From positions 372,001 through 436,000 of the forward strand of contig NZ_KB908291.1 in assembly GCF_000382425.1 (NCBI RefSeq): a stretch of DNA of 64,000 nt, given 5' to 3'. The notes under the pieces were generated by a model that did not search any database, was not told where the DNA came from, and saw only the letters and a program-made list of their open reading frames with translations. The position numbers and the translations under genes are program-made. This document shows positions 51,294 to 59,948 of the stretch, piece by piece. Positions within the stretch are counted from its first letter, which is position 1. Each line of letters opens with the position of its first letter. This DNA is from Empedobacter brevis NBRC 14943 = ATCC 43319. GTDB lineage: Bacteria > Bacteroidota > Bacteroidia > Flavobacteriales > Weeksellaceae.

Positions 51294-51533
51294 TTAACAT
51301 AGGATATCCGATATTGTTGCTGTTGAACGAACCTTTATCCAAAACACATAGTGATTACACACCTCTGTTACGACTGTACAACTAGTTCCTCCTCCTGTTG
51401 TTTCTGTATGACACTCAGTTCCCCAAAATTTACCAGCAGGTTCTTTAGAATCTGTTGATGATGCAAATAATAAAGTCAACGAAAACACTGATAGGAATGT
51501 CGCAATTAACATTTTTGATTTAAAAATTTTCAT
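51294..51533 (-). CDS. Small secreted cysteine-containing protein
   Basis: 79 aa. A long hydrophobic signal (MLIATFLSVFSLTLLFASS) is followed by about 48 residues with four cysteines (GTECHTETTGGGTSCTVVTE, VCNHYVF, and the last residue Cys79). The small size, secretion and Cys content fit a secreted peptide or envelope factor; NVEALA-like or bacteriocin-type peptides are possible, but no motif proves it. Divergent from the lipoprotein at 51971, with 437 non-coding bases between. Confidence 0.6.
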   Translation of the reverse strand: MKIFKSKMLIATFLSVFSLTLLFASSTDSKEPAGKFWGTECHTETTGGGTSCTVVTEVCNHYVFWIKVRSTATISDILC

Positions 51534-51970
51534 AATAAGTTAGTTTTAATAGTTAATATTAGTATCTAATTAATTTACTCCCATTTTATAAACCAAGCTT
51601 ATCCTTCAAAAGAATAATCACAAATATAATTTATTGATAAGCAGACATATAAAAATAAACATATTTATTTTATTAATTCTTTAAAAAGAGATTTATTTTA
51701 AAAAAATAATTATATTAGTCAAATAATTTTATGATTTACAGCTGATAATAGTTTTTACAAAATAAAAAAGAAAGCATTTTGTCGAAAAATGCTATTATAT
51801 TTTATCAAAGAAAGAGCTGCTAAAAACCAAAATCTTGGGTTAAATCCCACTTCTCTATAGAGTGTATATAAAGTAAAATCTATCTAAAACAAAAGAATAA
51901 GATGTCTTTCATTCAATGAAATAATCATACGTTTAATAGTCATAAGTACTATGACATAAAATTTATTAAA
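51534..51970. other. AT-rich divergent intergenic region
   Basis: No open frame that looks like a gene. One small hairpin (AGCATTTT-GTCGA-AAAATGCT, 51773-51793) and several A/T tracts. It probably carries divergent promoters for the small secreted gene and the lipoprotein. Confidence 0.45.
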
Positions 51971-52717
51971 ATGCAAAAAACAGGAAAATACGTGCCATTT
52001 ATTATGCTAATTCTAGCAATAATATTTAATGCTTGTGCTAGTGATAATTATGAGATTGATAAAGAATCTATTAGCAAAAGTGAAAATTTAAATTCAAAAT
52101 CCAGTATTGCCAACGTAAAGTTTAGCTTTGATACCTACGAAAGATTCAAGGGGAAACTGTTAGATATAAATAATTTAGACATCCCTCAAAATACAACGAG
52201 ATTGGAACAAAATAATTTTATTTTAAATCATGTAAACGAGCATTACAATACAGCTATTGATTTTGATAAAGGTCTGAAAGAATCAAAATCTTCAAAAGAA
52301 ATATTTAATTGGTTAACGAAGAACACTACTTTTAATGAAGTAGATGTGAGTATATTAACTAACTTTAGTTCAAATTTAGTATCAATGAGTTTTGATGATG
52401 CTGTTTTGCTTTTAGAAGAAGAATTGTCTGAACAAGAAATAGATGTTTTTAAATTTGAAAAGTATCAGTCTATAGTAAATGGTGTAAAACTTATTGAGTA
52501 TCAAAATAAAGGTTTCTTTACTATACAAAGTAATGGTTGGGAATGTGCATTTGCTCTTGGTAAGTTGGCTCTTGCATCTGCTTCATTAATTATAGCTTGT
52601 AATCCACCAGCATTAGGAGCTACTGTTGGAACTGCTTGTTATCTTGCTGCTGCCAGCTTTATTGCAGCATCAGCATCTGTTGGACTGGCTTGTGGAGGAG
52701 ATGATGATGATGAATAA
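51971..52717 (+). CDS. Lipoprotein with bacteriocin-like hydrophobic Cys-containing C-terminus
   Basis: 248 aa. The lipobox signal (FIMLILAIIFNAC) leads to a polar helical region (residues 25-190). The last ~60 residues change sharply to a hydrophobic, Ala/Gly/Cys-rich segment: WECAFALGKLALASASLIIA, CNPPALGATVGTACYLAAAS, SVGLACGG, then an acidic end (DDDDE). Such a tail resembles halocin C8-like or circular-type bacteriocin domains; this is only pattern similarity. The stop is directly followed by the ATG of a small membrane protein, a candidate immunity partner. Confidence 0.65.
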   Translation: MQKTGKYVPFIMLILAIIFNACASDNYEIDKESISKSENLNSKSSIANVKFSFDTYERFKGKLLDINNLDIPQNTTRLEQNNFILNHVNEHYNTAIDFDKGLKESKSSKEIFNWLTKNTTFNEVDVSILTNFSSNLVSMSFDDAVLLLEEELSEQEIDVFKFEKYQSIVNGVKLIEYQNKGFFTIQSNGWECAFALGKLALASASLIIACNPPALGATVGTACYLAAASFIAASASVGLACGGDDDDE

Positions 52718-52936
52718 ATGATGAGAAAATTTCTAACAAAATACCCGGTAATTTACCTGTTGTTCTTTTGCTTATTGGCATTAGTAGCTGGTATAGAAAG
52801 TGGTGACCTGATTAAAAACGGATTACCCGAGCATAACGGAACAGCTTATTTAAAAATATTTGGCATCCTCATTAATGTCATACTGTCGTTTTACTTTCTT
52901 TCCGCCTTTATAAAAATAAAAAACAAAAGAAAGTAA
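52718..52936 (+). CDS. Small membrane protein coupled to the Cys-tail lipoprotein
   Basis: 72 aa with two membrane segments (VIYLLFFCLLALVAGIESG; LKIFGILINVILSFYFLSAF) and a basic end (KIKNKRK). It starts at the base after the preceding stop, indicating coupled translation. Small two-helix proteins of this type often give immunity to bacteriocins; here the role is inferred from position. Confidence 0.65.
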   Translation: MMRKFLTKYPVIYLLFFCLLALVAGIESGDLIKNGLPEHNGTAYLKIFGILINVILSFYFLSAFIKIKNKRK

Positions 52937-52963
52937 AAAATTTCATTTTATAAAAAGGAGGTT

Positions 52964-53461
52964 ATGAAAGGAAATGGACGTATAATCGGACTGTCATTTT
53001 TATTATGCTTCATCGGATTTTTAACCCGGGATTTTTTCCTGAGTTATTCCATGACAGCCATAACAGGCGAAAATATGTTATTTGACAAAAGTTGGGAATT
53101 GCCCTATCAAAGCTTTCCGTTAGCCGTTTTTATTTTCTCTTTTGGCATAATTCCTTTTTTGTATTTAATCGTCAAAAAGGTATGTAAATTAACCACTCCG
53201 ACAAGCCAATATGTATCAATAGCTTTAATCATTACCTCCGGCTTACTGTTTTATGCTCTCAGAATACTGTATCTTAAAATCAAGGCGGCTAAAATACACG
53301 ATCTGTTACAGCGGGCAGAATTTGCCGAAGGAGCCGAAATACCAAGCATTCGGTTTGAAGAAGTGAATTTAGAAATCTACCTTTTAACGGGTTTAATAGC
53401 CGGTACTTTACTCAGTATACTGATGTATAGAAAAAAAGCAGGCAAAGGTGTAGAGAAATGA
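52964..53461 (+). CDS. Four-helix membrane protein of unknown function
   Basis: 165 aa with four membrane segments (IIGLSFLLCFIGFLTRDFFL; LAVFIFSFGIIPFLYLIVKK; YVSIALIITSGLLFYALRIL; EIYLLTGLIAGTLLSILM). It follows the 72-aa protein by 27 bases and is GC-richer than the lipoprotein. Third gene of a likely operon starting at 51971. Confidence 0.7.
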   Translation: MKGNGRIIGLSFLLCFIGFLTRDFFLSYSMTAITGENMLFDKSWELPYQSFPLAVFIFSFGIIPFLYLIVKKVCKLTTPTSQYVSIALIITSGLLFYALRILYLKIKAAKIHDLLQRAEFAEGAEIPSIRFEEVNLEIYLLTGLIAGTLLSILMYRKKAGKGVEK

Positions 53462-53637
53462 CGGAGTAAAGGGTAAATAGAACGTTAGGCATATATCAAA
53501 AATCCAGACACTGTCCGGACAATTTGTATATCAAAAAAATATAATCAAAACGGATTTATTTGATGATTTTACTTCTTTACATTTTTTAGAGAAAATAAAG
53601 TATATTCGTAAAGAGCTGTAATGAAATACGTAATTCT

Positions 53638-55140
53638 ATGAAAATCGCTATCCTGTCTTTAATGTTGATTTTGTTTACAACATCTTGTTCATCACAAGAA
53701 AAAGATTTCAATGTCAACTATGAAAATTTTGAAATTAGCATCCCGGGTAATCCCGGTCCCTGGTTAAAACAAAATGGAAAATTCTATTGCTATTTCACAA
53801 CAGACAATGATAAGTTAAGTTCCAGTTCGAACCATCATTTTTACATTCTAAATAAAAACGGACAAATTGAATCTAGGATAACAGTTCCTGAACAGTTACA
53901 GACTTTTTATTATGACCTTTATATAAAGAATGATACAATCTTTACAACAGAATACTATAACCAGAATACATTTTTCCTAGACGAAAAAAATAAAAGATGG
54001 GTAGAAACAAAAAAAGGGATTGACTTGTATTATCAGGACGATAATTATGAAGTTTATTCTCTGGATTTTGGAGAATGGGGCGGAGTTACTTGGTTTAAAG
54101 ATAAAAAAAATGGGAAGCAATATGAATTTGAAGCTTCAGCTCCCATAATCAACAAATTAAATAATTCCTATTTTATTACACTTGAAAATGGAATCTTAGA
54201 AATTAAAAATCCTCAATCGCTTGAAGAAAGTAAAGAACCTTACGATTATAAAAAAGCTGTTCTTCAAGAAAAGTATTTCAGAGAAGGAAGCTATTCTTTA
54301 AAAGGAACAAAAACAATTTATAAATATAAAAATGACGACTATTTCAATCCAAAATTTTCATTCGCTACTTCTTTTATATCACATCATAAATTGTTTAATA
54401 TTTACAAAGACAGTATTTCCACTAAAATAGGAATAATCGAGAATGGAAACTTAAAACCTGTCTATAAGTTCAAAGAGCAAATGATACCAATCCGCCGGAA
54501 TTATGATTGGCGACAACCTATCCAAAACAATACCTCACAGTCGTTTCAATTTTACACAAAAGAGCAGAATAAATATGGAATTGTAGATATTCAAGATAAT
54601 GTTCTGACTATAACAACTTTCCGGAATACTTATAAAGAAAGTGTATTAAGTAAAAGGGAAATGAAACAATGGTTTGAATATTATTTTAATGATTATTTTG
54701 AAAATTTTGAGAAATTAAAATTAGATAAAGTTGATTCCGCTGAAATGAAGGTCATGGCAACCGATATGACTCAAAACCATAAAATTTCACATTATCTGCT
54801 GGATGACAAAGAGGTTGAAACTCCGAGACTTTATAGAAAATATGAAGAACCTGAATTGAAATTGAATACTTCATATTACTATTCTCCAAAAGAAAAAATA
54901 GTTGAACTGATTCAATTTGAATGGACGGAAAATAAAACTACTGACAAATGGATTACCTCCATTAATGAAGACAATACCAACTACAAATTAAAGTTTGACG
55001 AAATCTCAAAATATCTCATCAAAAAGTTAGGTCAACCTAAACTTATAGATCATGGAACGCAAGAATGGGAAGTTAAAAATAAAGTAATTCAATTAGTTTA
55101 TAACAGAAACCTTGTTGAGCTTACTATGTATAAAAAATAA
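53638..55140 (+). CDS. Large lipoprotein of unknown function
   Basis: 500 aa. Lipobox signal (MLILFTTSCSSQ). The long mature part is aromatic and Lys-rich with short beta-type units (GKFYCYFTTDNDKLSSSSNH, YNQNTFFLDEKNKRWVETKK, KYGIVDIQDNVLTITTFRN), suggesting a propeller or repeated beta fold. No catalytic motif seen. A TATATTCG box (53601-53608) lies 30 bases before the start and may be the -7 element. Single gene. Confidence 0.7.
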   Translation: MKIAILSLMLILFTTSCSSQEKDFNVNYENFEISIPGNPGPWLKQNGKFYCYFTTDNDKLSSSSNHHFYILNKNGQIESRITVPEQLQTFYYDLYIKNDTIFTTEYYNQNTFFLDEKNKRWVETKKGIDLYYQDDNYEVYSLDFGEWGGVTWFKDKKNGKQYEFEASAPIINKLNNSYFITLENGILEIKNPQSLEESKEPYDYKKAVLQEKYFREGSYSLKGTKTIYKYKNDDYFNPKFSFATSFISHHKLFNIYKDSISTKIGIIENGNLKPVYKFKEQMIPIRRNYDWRQPIQNNTSQSFQFYTKEQNKYGIVDIQDNVLTITTFRNTYKESVLSKREMKQWFEYYFNDYFENFEKLKLDKVDSAEMKVMATDMTQNHKISHYLLDDKEVETPRLYRKYEEPELKLNTSYYYSPKEKIVELIQFEWTENKTTDKWITSINEDNTNYKLKFDEISKYLIKKLGQPKLIDHGTQEWEVKNKVIQLVYNRNLVELTMYKK

Positions 55141-55142
55141 AA

Positions 55143-55376
55143 ACCGCAACCCTTACCACGTTAACGACGTTGCTGATGTCCTTCGTGGCATTGCCCGACA
55201 ATTCAGGCTATGCCGGTTTGTTTTTTATGGCGATAAGTCCGTTGTTTATTTTTGTTTTTATGATTTGGACACTTCTTTTAGCAGTCATCAACCAAAAAAA
55301 ACGTTTTCCGCAAATTAGCCGTCTCTCTTCTGTTCCCCTTATTTTTGAATACCTTGCGGCGACCATTACCATGTGA
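55143..55376 (+). pseudogene. Fragment of a membrane-protein gene
   Basis: The open frame codes for TLTTLLMSFVALPDNSGYAG, then LFFMAISPLFIFVFMIWTLL, then INQKKRFPQISRL, membrane-like and codon-consistent, but it begins directly after the stop of the previous gene without a good start. ATG 55176 would give a 67-aa protein. It is probably a remnant of a larger membrane protein; a small real gene is not excluded. Confidence 0.45.
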
Positions 55377-55505
55377 ACGATGAGCAGTGATACTGTACAA
55401 GCGGAATTTCGCGGTGGCAGAAAATAATAAAAGGACACGAAAATTTTTAGTTTTAAAAATTAATCATTATATTGACTATCACTATTTTAACTAAAATTAT
55501 TTACA

Positions 55506-56231
55506 ATGAAAAAAGCGTTCTATTTTATATTCGCCATGTCAGCACTTAGCCTTAGCCTTGTATCATGTTTGTCGGATGACAAAAATAACAACCTGCCTGC
55601 AACTGAACAGAAAATTCAATCCAATAAGAATAAGCCTGAAAAAGAGGCCGCATTCTATGAAGTGGAAAGTGTTGTTGTGGATTATAAATCGGCAGAAGAA
55701 AAAAAATCGAGGTTAGATGAATTAAATACCTACTACCTAAACAACTTATACAATGAAAGTGATTTCGATTCAAGATACCAAGTAGCCGGAAGCAGTATTG
55801 ATGATTATAAAGAAAAGAAAAAACTCGTATTAAAATTTGTGAGGGTTAATTTAGATGATATGAACTTTGACCAATTAGCTGCATTTATTGGAGCATATCC
55901 ATTAGATTACAAAACAAATACAGAAGAGAAAAAAGAAAAGTTACTACATCAGTGCGTAGGGGGAACTAACGATAGTAAAACATTAACTTTAGACAGACCT
56001 ACTGGTTTAGGTAGTGCTGCGGCATATGGTAAAAAAGTTGCCGATTTTGCAGCTGAATGTCTTGATGGAGGGGGTTGTATTGAAATATGTACAGCAGCAT
56101 CAAGTATTCAGGCTAATGAAAACACAATAGTATTTGAAAAAGATGCTGACAGATCTGAATATATAGAAATGGTAGAGAGAACCAAAGAAATGGCAGCAAA
56201 GAAATTAAGAGATTTCAATAGTAAATTCTAA
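55506..56231 (+). CDS. Lipoprotein of unknown function
   Basis: 241 aa. Lipobox signal (ALSLSLVSC). The mature protein is helical and highly charged (SAEEKKSRLDELNTYYLNNL, IDDYKEKKKLVLKFVRVNLD). Near the C-terminus is a short Ala/Gly/Cys segment (GSAAAYGKKVADFAAECLDG, GGCIEICTAASS), weakly similar in style to the tail of the lipoprotein at 51971. It may belong to the same type of exported factor. Single gene. Confidence 0.65.
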   Translation: MKKAFYFIFAMSALSLSLVSCLSDDKNNNLPATEQKIQSNKNKPEKEAAFYEVESVVVDYKSAEEKKSRLDELNTYYLNNLYNESDFDSRYQVAGSSIDDYKEKKKLVLKFVRVNLDDMNFDQLAAFIGAYPLDYKTNTEEKKEKLLHQCVGGTNDSKTLTLDRPTGLGSAAAYGKKVADFAAECLDGGGCIEICTAASSIQANENTIVFEKDADRSEYIEMVERTKEMAAKKLRDFNSKF

Positions 56232-56625
56232 TCAATTACTGTATATTAAATATACCGCCTAGATTTTTCCAGTTTTTTTATTTACTATTTTGTACAAAAA
56301 CGAAGTTCCTTCCTGCTGGCACAAGTGTTTTGCTCGTGTCCATTATAAATACTAAAAAAATATAAATGGATAATCGGATAGATGAAACTGCACGGGCTCG
56401 GAAGACTCATGACGTCCGGTTACTGCACAGCTTTTCTGTTTGTATTCCTAAAAGTATCCTTTAGCCGTCACTATTTTTTCATTCTCTTAAATTTTTGTAA
56501 GTTAGTTTTATTGTACGGCTGCGTTTGGTTTAAAAGCAAAGCTCAATTCGATTTAGTTTACGGCTTTGTAAAATTTTTTCGTTAGGTAACCTGTTATAAA
56601 AATCGCGGATAGAGCATTAATAAAA
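56232..56625. other. 394-base gap with hairpin and attC-like box
   Basis: No gene seen. There is an imperfect hairpin (GGCACAAG ... CTCGTGTCC, 56318-56341). Close to the acetyltransferase start is CGTTAGGTAAC at 56580-56590, where GTTAGGT fits the integron R' box GTTRRRY. It is preceded by sequence rich in short inverted repeats (TACGGCTGCG, TACGGCTTTG). Confidence 0.4.
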
Positions 56626-57171
56626 ATGAATATGAATTTACAAACAGAAAGATTAAATTTAAACCCTGTCTCAGAAAAGGATATTGAAGATATTTTCGCA
56701 TTACAATCTTTAGAAGAAACAGCCCGGTTTAACACTTCAAAAGTTCCGGAAACCATTGAGGAAACAAAGGAAACAGTTGAAAAATGGATTATTGAAAATA
56801 AGAAAGATAAAGCCAAACAATTTACATTTGCTGTCCATTTGCTGAATGAAAATCAGTTTATCGGATTGATAGGAATGAATTTGGGAAAAGAACATTATAA
56901 AAACGCTGAAGTCTGGTTTCAACTCCATTATAAATTTTGGAACAAAGGCTATGCAACAGAAAGTTTAAATAAAATATTAGATTTCGGTTTTGAAGAATTG
57001 AAACTTCATCGAATAGAAGCCGGTTGTGCAATTGATAATATTGGTTCTGTAAGTGTTTTAGAAAAAGTAGGCATGTTAAGAGAAGCCCATACCAGAAAAT
57101 TACTTCCGTTACAATCAGGATGGTCAGACAATTATGGTTATGCCATTTTATCAACTGACAAAAGAAAATAA
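56626..57171 (+). CDS. GNAT-family N-acetyltransferase (RimJ/RimL-like)
   Basis: 181 aa. The RimJ/RimL-type fold is clear: LQTERLNLNPVSEKDIEDIF at the start, NQFIGLIGMNLGKEHYKNAE, then FQLHYKFWNKGYATESLNKI with the acetyl-CoA loop, and LHRIEAGCAIDNIGSVSVLE leading to KVGMLREAHTRKLLPLQSGW. It transfers acetyl from acetyl-CoA to an amine; substrate unknown. Cytosolic. It is bordered by an attC-like box upstream and by GCACTAACAAAA downstream, so it may be a cassette gene. Confidence 0.9.
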   Translation: MNMNLQTERLNLNPVSEKDIEDIFALQSLEETARFNTSKVPETIEETKETVEKWIIENKKDKAKQFTFAVHLLNENQFIGLIGMNLGKEHYKNAEVWFQLHYKFWNKGYATESLNKILDFGFEELKLHRIEAGCAIDNIGSVSVLEKVGMLREAHTRKLLPLQSGWSDNYGYAILSTDKRK

Positions 57172-57230
57172 ATGCTTTCCGTTGCTCACACAAGCTCGTA
57201 AGCCCGCACTAACAAAATAGAATAATTACA

Positions 57231-57262
57231 AAAAAAGCTTCTCGTAATTGAGAAGCTTTTGT
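57231..57262. terminator. Bidirectional hairpin terminator
   Basis: AAAAGCTTCTC, 6-base loop, GAGAAGCTTTT with A and T runs outside, between the convergent acetyltransferase and erythromycin esterase-like genes. Confidence 0.9.
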
Positions 57263-57269
57263 TAGTATC

Positions 57270-58523
57270 TTAAAAATGCTCAGCAGCATTCGACGATTTA
57301 ATAAAAACAAACCCGTCAAAACATTTATTTAACTGTATAGGCTCCACAATAGTATAGGTTTCTTTTCCGGCAACAACAGGATTATACCCGATAAAACGCA
57401 TTCGCAATGCTTCATTATACCGGTTGCTTTTATCCGTTTCAAAATCCACAAAATAATTATCGAAAGCAGACTGACTCATTTTCAATTCCCACGAATTCTC
57501 TAAAACAGCAGGAAAAGTATACGGTTTAAACAAGTTGTTTTTCGTATCCACATTATCGGTCATGGCACTGTACGATCCCATAGACGAAAATGTTGCCAGG
57601 GCGTAATAAGCAGCACCGTATTTTTTCTTTAAAAAACCACCCATACCCGTAATTAAAGTTGGCTGCAAAGAAATATGCCCGTTATGCGCAATCACAACCA
57701 TTTTTTTGTTGTAAGCACTTTCTATGTTCATAATATTTTCAGCCATTGCCGCATCGCGGTCAAAAGTATAATCCTCTTTACTGGCACGATAAAAATTCTC
57801 AAAACCCAACTTCAGGTTTTTAAGCGCCAACACCGCATCCCTGTCCAGTTTATCCGCAAAAAGACTGTCAATTTTTTTCACAATATCATACCCCTCTACC
57901 CCATTTTTAATCAGGCTTTTCATATCCAGACTGTACGATGGATTGTTAGACTGCGTCCAGGCATGGTCCAAAACACCCGCTTTGTTTTTCAGATTGTCAA
58001 CCAAAGAAGAATACGCCCCGTTACTTTTCAGCGCATTGTTCTCTAAAATAACCGCACTGTTTGTCAGGAAATTAATATCAAAACCCGTCACCACAATTTT
58101 GTCATCATGCTTTTTGTTATACGCCCTAATCCATAAAAACAAATCCTCAAATTCCTTTGTCTGCCAAATCGATAAAAGATAGTCCTTCATCACCTGTTTC
58201 ATATCCTGTTCAGAATTTATCCCCTTATTCAAAAAATAAGAATCCCCAAAAGCACTTTCAAAAGCAAGAAGCCTAACATTATGTTTTGTCATCAACTCCT
58301 TTGCAATTTCACTTCGTATAACATTAAATTCCTTCGTTCCGTGCGTCCCTTCCCCCAGGGCAACAATCGTCCGGTCTTTTACCGTTTCAACAATTTTCTT
58401 AACCGACTTAAAACGTTCCTTTTTCTGATTATAGACCAAATCGACTTCAGTTGAAGCGATGTTTTGAGCGAATACGAACGAGGAGAACATCAAAAAGGCC
58501 GCAGCCAGCACTTTGTTTTTCAT
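57270..58523 (-). CDS. Erythromycin esterase-like secreted protein
   Basis: 417 aa from ATG 58523, which gives a signal peptide (MKNKVLAAAFLMFSSFVFAQ). The Ere domain has all expected blocks: IVALGEGTHGTKEFNVIRSE, LLAFESAFGDSYFLN, FDRDAAMAENI and VVIAHNGHISLQPT (catalytic His and Glu residues). EreA/EreC open the macrolide lactone ring. Many Bacteroidota homologues are exported and their substrate is unknown, so resistance should not be assumed. Single gene with its own terminator. Confidence 0.87.
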   Translation of the reverse strand: MKNKVLAAAFLMFSSFVFAQNIASTEVDLVYNQKKERFKSVKKIVETVKDRTIVALGEGTHGTKEFNVIRSEIAKELMTKHNVRLLAFESAFGDSYFLNKGINSEQDMKQVMKDYLLSIWQTKEFEDLFLWIRAYNKKHDDKIVVTGFDINFLTNSAVILENNALKSNGAYSSLVDNLKNKAGVLDHAWTQSNNPSYSLDMKSLIKNGVEGYDIVKKIDSLFADKLDRDAVLALKNLKLGFENFYRASKEDYTFDRDAAMAENIMNIESAYNKKMVVIAHNGHISLQPTLITGMGGFLKKKYGAAYYALATFSSMGSYSAMTDNVDTKNNLFKPYTFPAVLENSWELKMSQSAFDNYFVDFETDKSNRYNEALRMRFIGYNPVVAGKETYTIVEPIQLNKCFDGFVFIKSSNAAEHF

Positions 58524-58642
58524 AATAGAGTGTATTTTCAATATAAGACGCCACATCCATAAAAAGGTTACACACCATGGTGAAATAAATTCATATACAA
58601 CACTACTTTTACGTCAGAAATCTCTCTAACCAATGTTTTTTG

Positions 58643-58730
58643 GGGCGTGCCCCTGCGGGTCGGGCTATCCGTTACAAGTCCTCACTACGTTACACTTCGC
58701 TGTGGGCTTTCCACTCCTATCCCTCACGCA
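58643..58730 (+). repeat. Dispersed repeat R2 copy e
   Basis: GGGCGTGCCCCTGCGGGTCG ... CTATCCCTCACGCAA, with the middle AAGTCCTCACTACG ... CGCTGTGGGCTTTCC as in copies a and b. Confidence 0.88.
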
Positions 58731-58784
58731 ACACGGTTTAAATTTGGAAGTTCGCGCTAACGGAAGAAGCTATTTTTAGCGCTG

Positions 58785-58905
58785 TGAAAGTCTCTGTTTT
58801 CTGTGAGAAATAAAAAGCCCGCAGCGAATAAAGAAAAAATCAGCGAGAATCCGCGACATCAGCGGGAGATAAAAGTTAGCCCGCAGATGAAGCAGAGAAC
58901 AATCC
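58785..58905 (-). repeat. Dispersed repeat R3, reverse orientation
   Basis: Reverse complement contains TCATCTGCGGGCTAAC, TCCCGCTGATGTCGCGGATT and CTCGCTGATTTTTTCTTTAT, the order seen in forward copies at 25451 and 40437. It lies between an R2 element and a small lipoprotein gene. Confidence 0.75.
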
Positions 58906-59043
58906 ATAAAAAAGAATAACCTCATACAGTTGAACTTTCAGACTCGTGCCCTCACCCGTTTCTTAGAAAAGAATTCATATAAATATCTCTACATAAAGAG
59001 AAAAAACATATATTTGAGCTATAACCTCTTACACCTAAATCGT

Positions 59044-59457
59044 ATGAAAAAAATCATTCTACTACATCTTGTTGTTGGCTGTATTCTCCTCGGATGCCTG
59101 GCATCCTGTACCAAACTCCAAAAAAAGCAAAGCGATTTGGTTTACAATCTTCATTCAAAATCATTAACCTTACAAGACACCTCTTATTTTATTTCTGTTA
59201 TACACGTACTTGATAACGGGAAAAAAGATACCGCATTTGTCGAATTTGAAGACAAATTAACCCAAGTTCATTTAAAGACACTACCCAATTACCTCACAAA
59301 AGACATTTCAGGAAATTTTGATCAGCTACTGACAAGTACCAAACTGGATTTTGTGGTGCTTTTAGAACCAAAAGACACTAAAAAGGGTAGAAAGTTCTTT
59401 AAATTCAGAACCATTAACCCCGATTCCGTTGGAAATATTTACGGCCGTGAATGGTAG
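59044..59457 (+). CDS. Lipoprotein of unknown function
   Basis: 137 aa from ATG 59044, which gives a signal (MKKIILLHLVVGCILLGC) with candidate lipobox cysteines at 18 and 23; the frame extends upstream to 58930 but only through non-signal residues. A TATATTTG box (59009-59016) lies 28 bases before this start. The mature part is beta-rich (SYFISVIHVLDNGKKDTAFV, KLDFVVLLEPKDTKKGRKFF). No family recognised. Confidence 0.68.
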   Translation: MKKIILLHLVVGCILLGCLASCTKLQKKQSDLVYNLHSKSLTLQDTSYFISVIHVLDNGKKDTAFVEFEDKLTQVHLKTLPNYLTKDISGNFDQLLTSTKLDFVVLLEPKDTKKGRKFFKFRTINPDSVGNIYGREW

Positions 59458-59512
59458 ATAACAATTAACCCGGAAGAAAAAAAATGCTAATAATTTTTGT
59501 TAAATACATACC

Positions 59513-59707
59513 ATGAAAAATTTTTTAAACACAACCATCAAATTAAAACATCTTTTAGCAATCCTTATTTTTGTCGGAATGGCAAAGTTTGGAATAGAAA
59601 TATACAAGAGCTTTTATTATATGAACATCACGAAAAACGTTTCTGCAGAAGAAGCCGCAAATATTATAATGAAAGAAAAATACGAAAAATGGTGGTTGAG
59701 ACTTTAA
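59513..59707 (+). CDS. Small membrane protein
   Basis: 64 aa. One membrane segment (LKHLLAILIFVGMAKFGIEI) followed by a short helical tail (SAEEAANIIMKEKYEKWWL). It starts 55 bases behind the lipoprotein. The ATG, a clean hydrophobic helix and codon use suggest a real short gene, but confidence is limited by its size. Confidence 0.5.
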   Translation: MKNFLNTTIKLKHLLAILIFVGMAKFGIEIYKSFYYMNITKNVSAEEAANIIMKEKYEKWWLRL

Positions 59708-59753
59708 CCACCGCCAATACTTTTTCCGTTAGCCACATATCGTCACATTGAGA

Positions 59754-59923
59754 AAAACCGCACCACAAAAGTATATTGGAGCGGTTACAGCAGGTATTTT
59801 AACGATTTTGGAAGGTGTCAGCCTGTACCCCTTTTTCGCTGCCAGCTCAACAAGGGAAAATAACACGGTATACCCTATTTTAGATTCAATCTATTTTACT
59901 GCGCACCAGTTATTTATTGCATA
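59754..59923 (+). pseudogene. Remnant of a membrane-protein gene
   Basis: One frame codes for KYIGAVTAGILTILEGVSLY, then PFFAASSTRENN, then ILDSIYFTAHQLFIA and a stop. It has a membrane-helix character and no start codon. It is the only gene-like material in the 59708-60054 gap, which otherwise carries a possible promoter and attC-like sequence. Confidence 0.45.
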
Positions 59924-59948
59924 ATTTAAGAAATATCCATTATATTCG
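59917..59948 (+). promoter_or_regulatory. Candidate promoter of the HEPN-like gene
   Basis: TTG (59917-59919), 21-base spacer and TATATTCG (59941-59948) fit the Bacteroidota -33/-7 pattern (TTG, 19-21 bases, TAnnTTTG) with one mismatch. It is the best such match I found in the window and would start transcription about 100 bases before the gene. Confidence 0.5.

Noticed and set aside
56382-56585. 67-codon plus-strand frame before the acetyltransferase
   Set aside because: Low-complexity translation, no start context, and it overlaps the attC-like box; treated as non-coding.
57270-58523. Calling the Ere-like protein a macrolide-resistance gene
   Set aside because: The domain is clear, but exported Ere-like proteins are common in Bacteroidota without known resistance, so only the family is claimed.
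58930-59043. 38-residue N-terminal extension of the lipoprotein at 59044
   Set aside because: The extension would hide the lipobox signal and overlaps the likely -7 promoter box at 59009.
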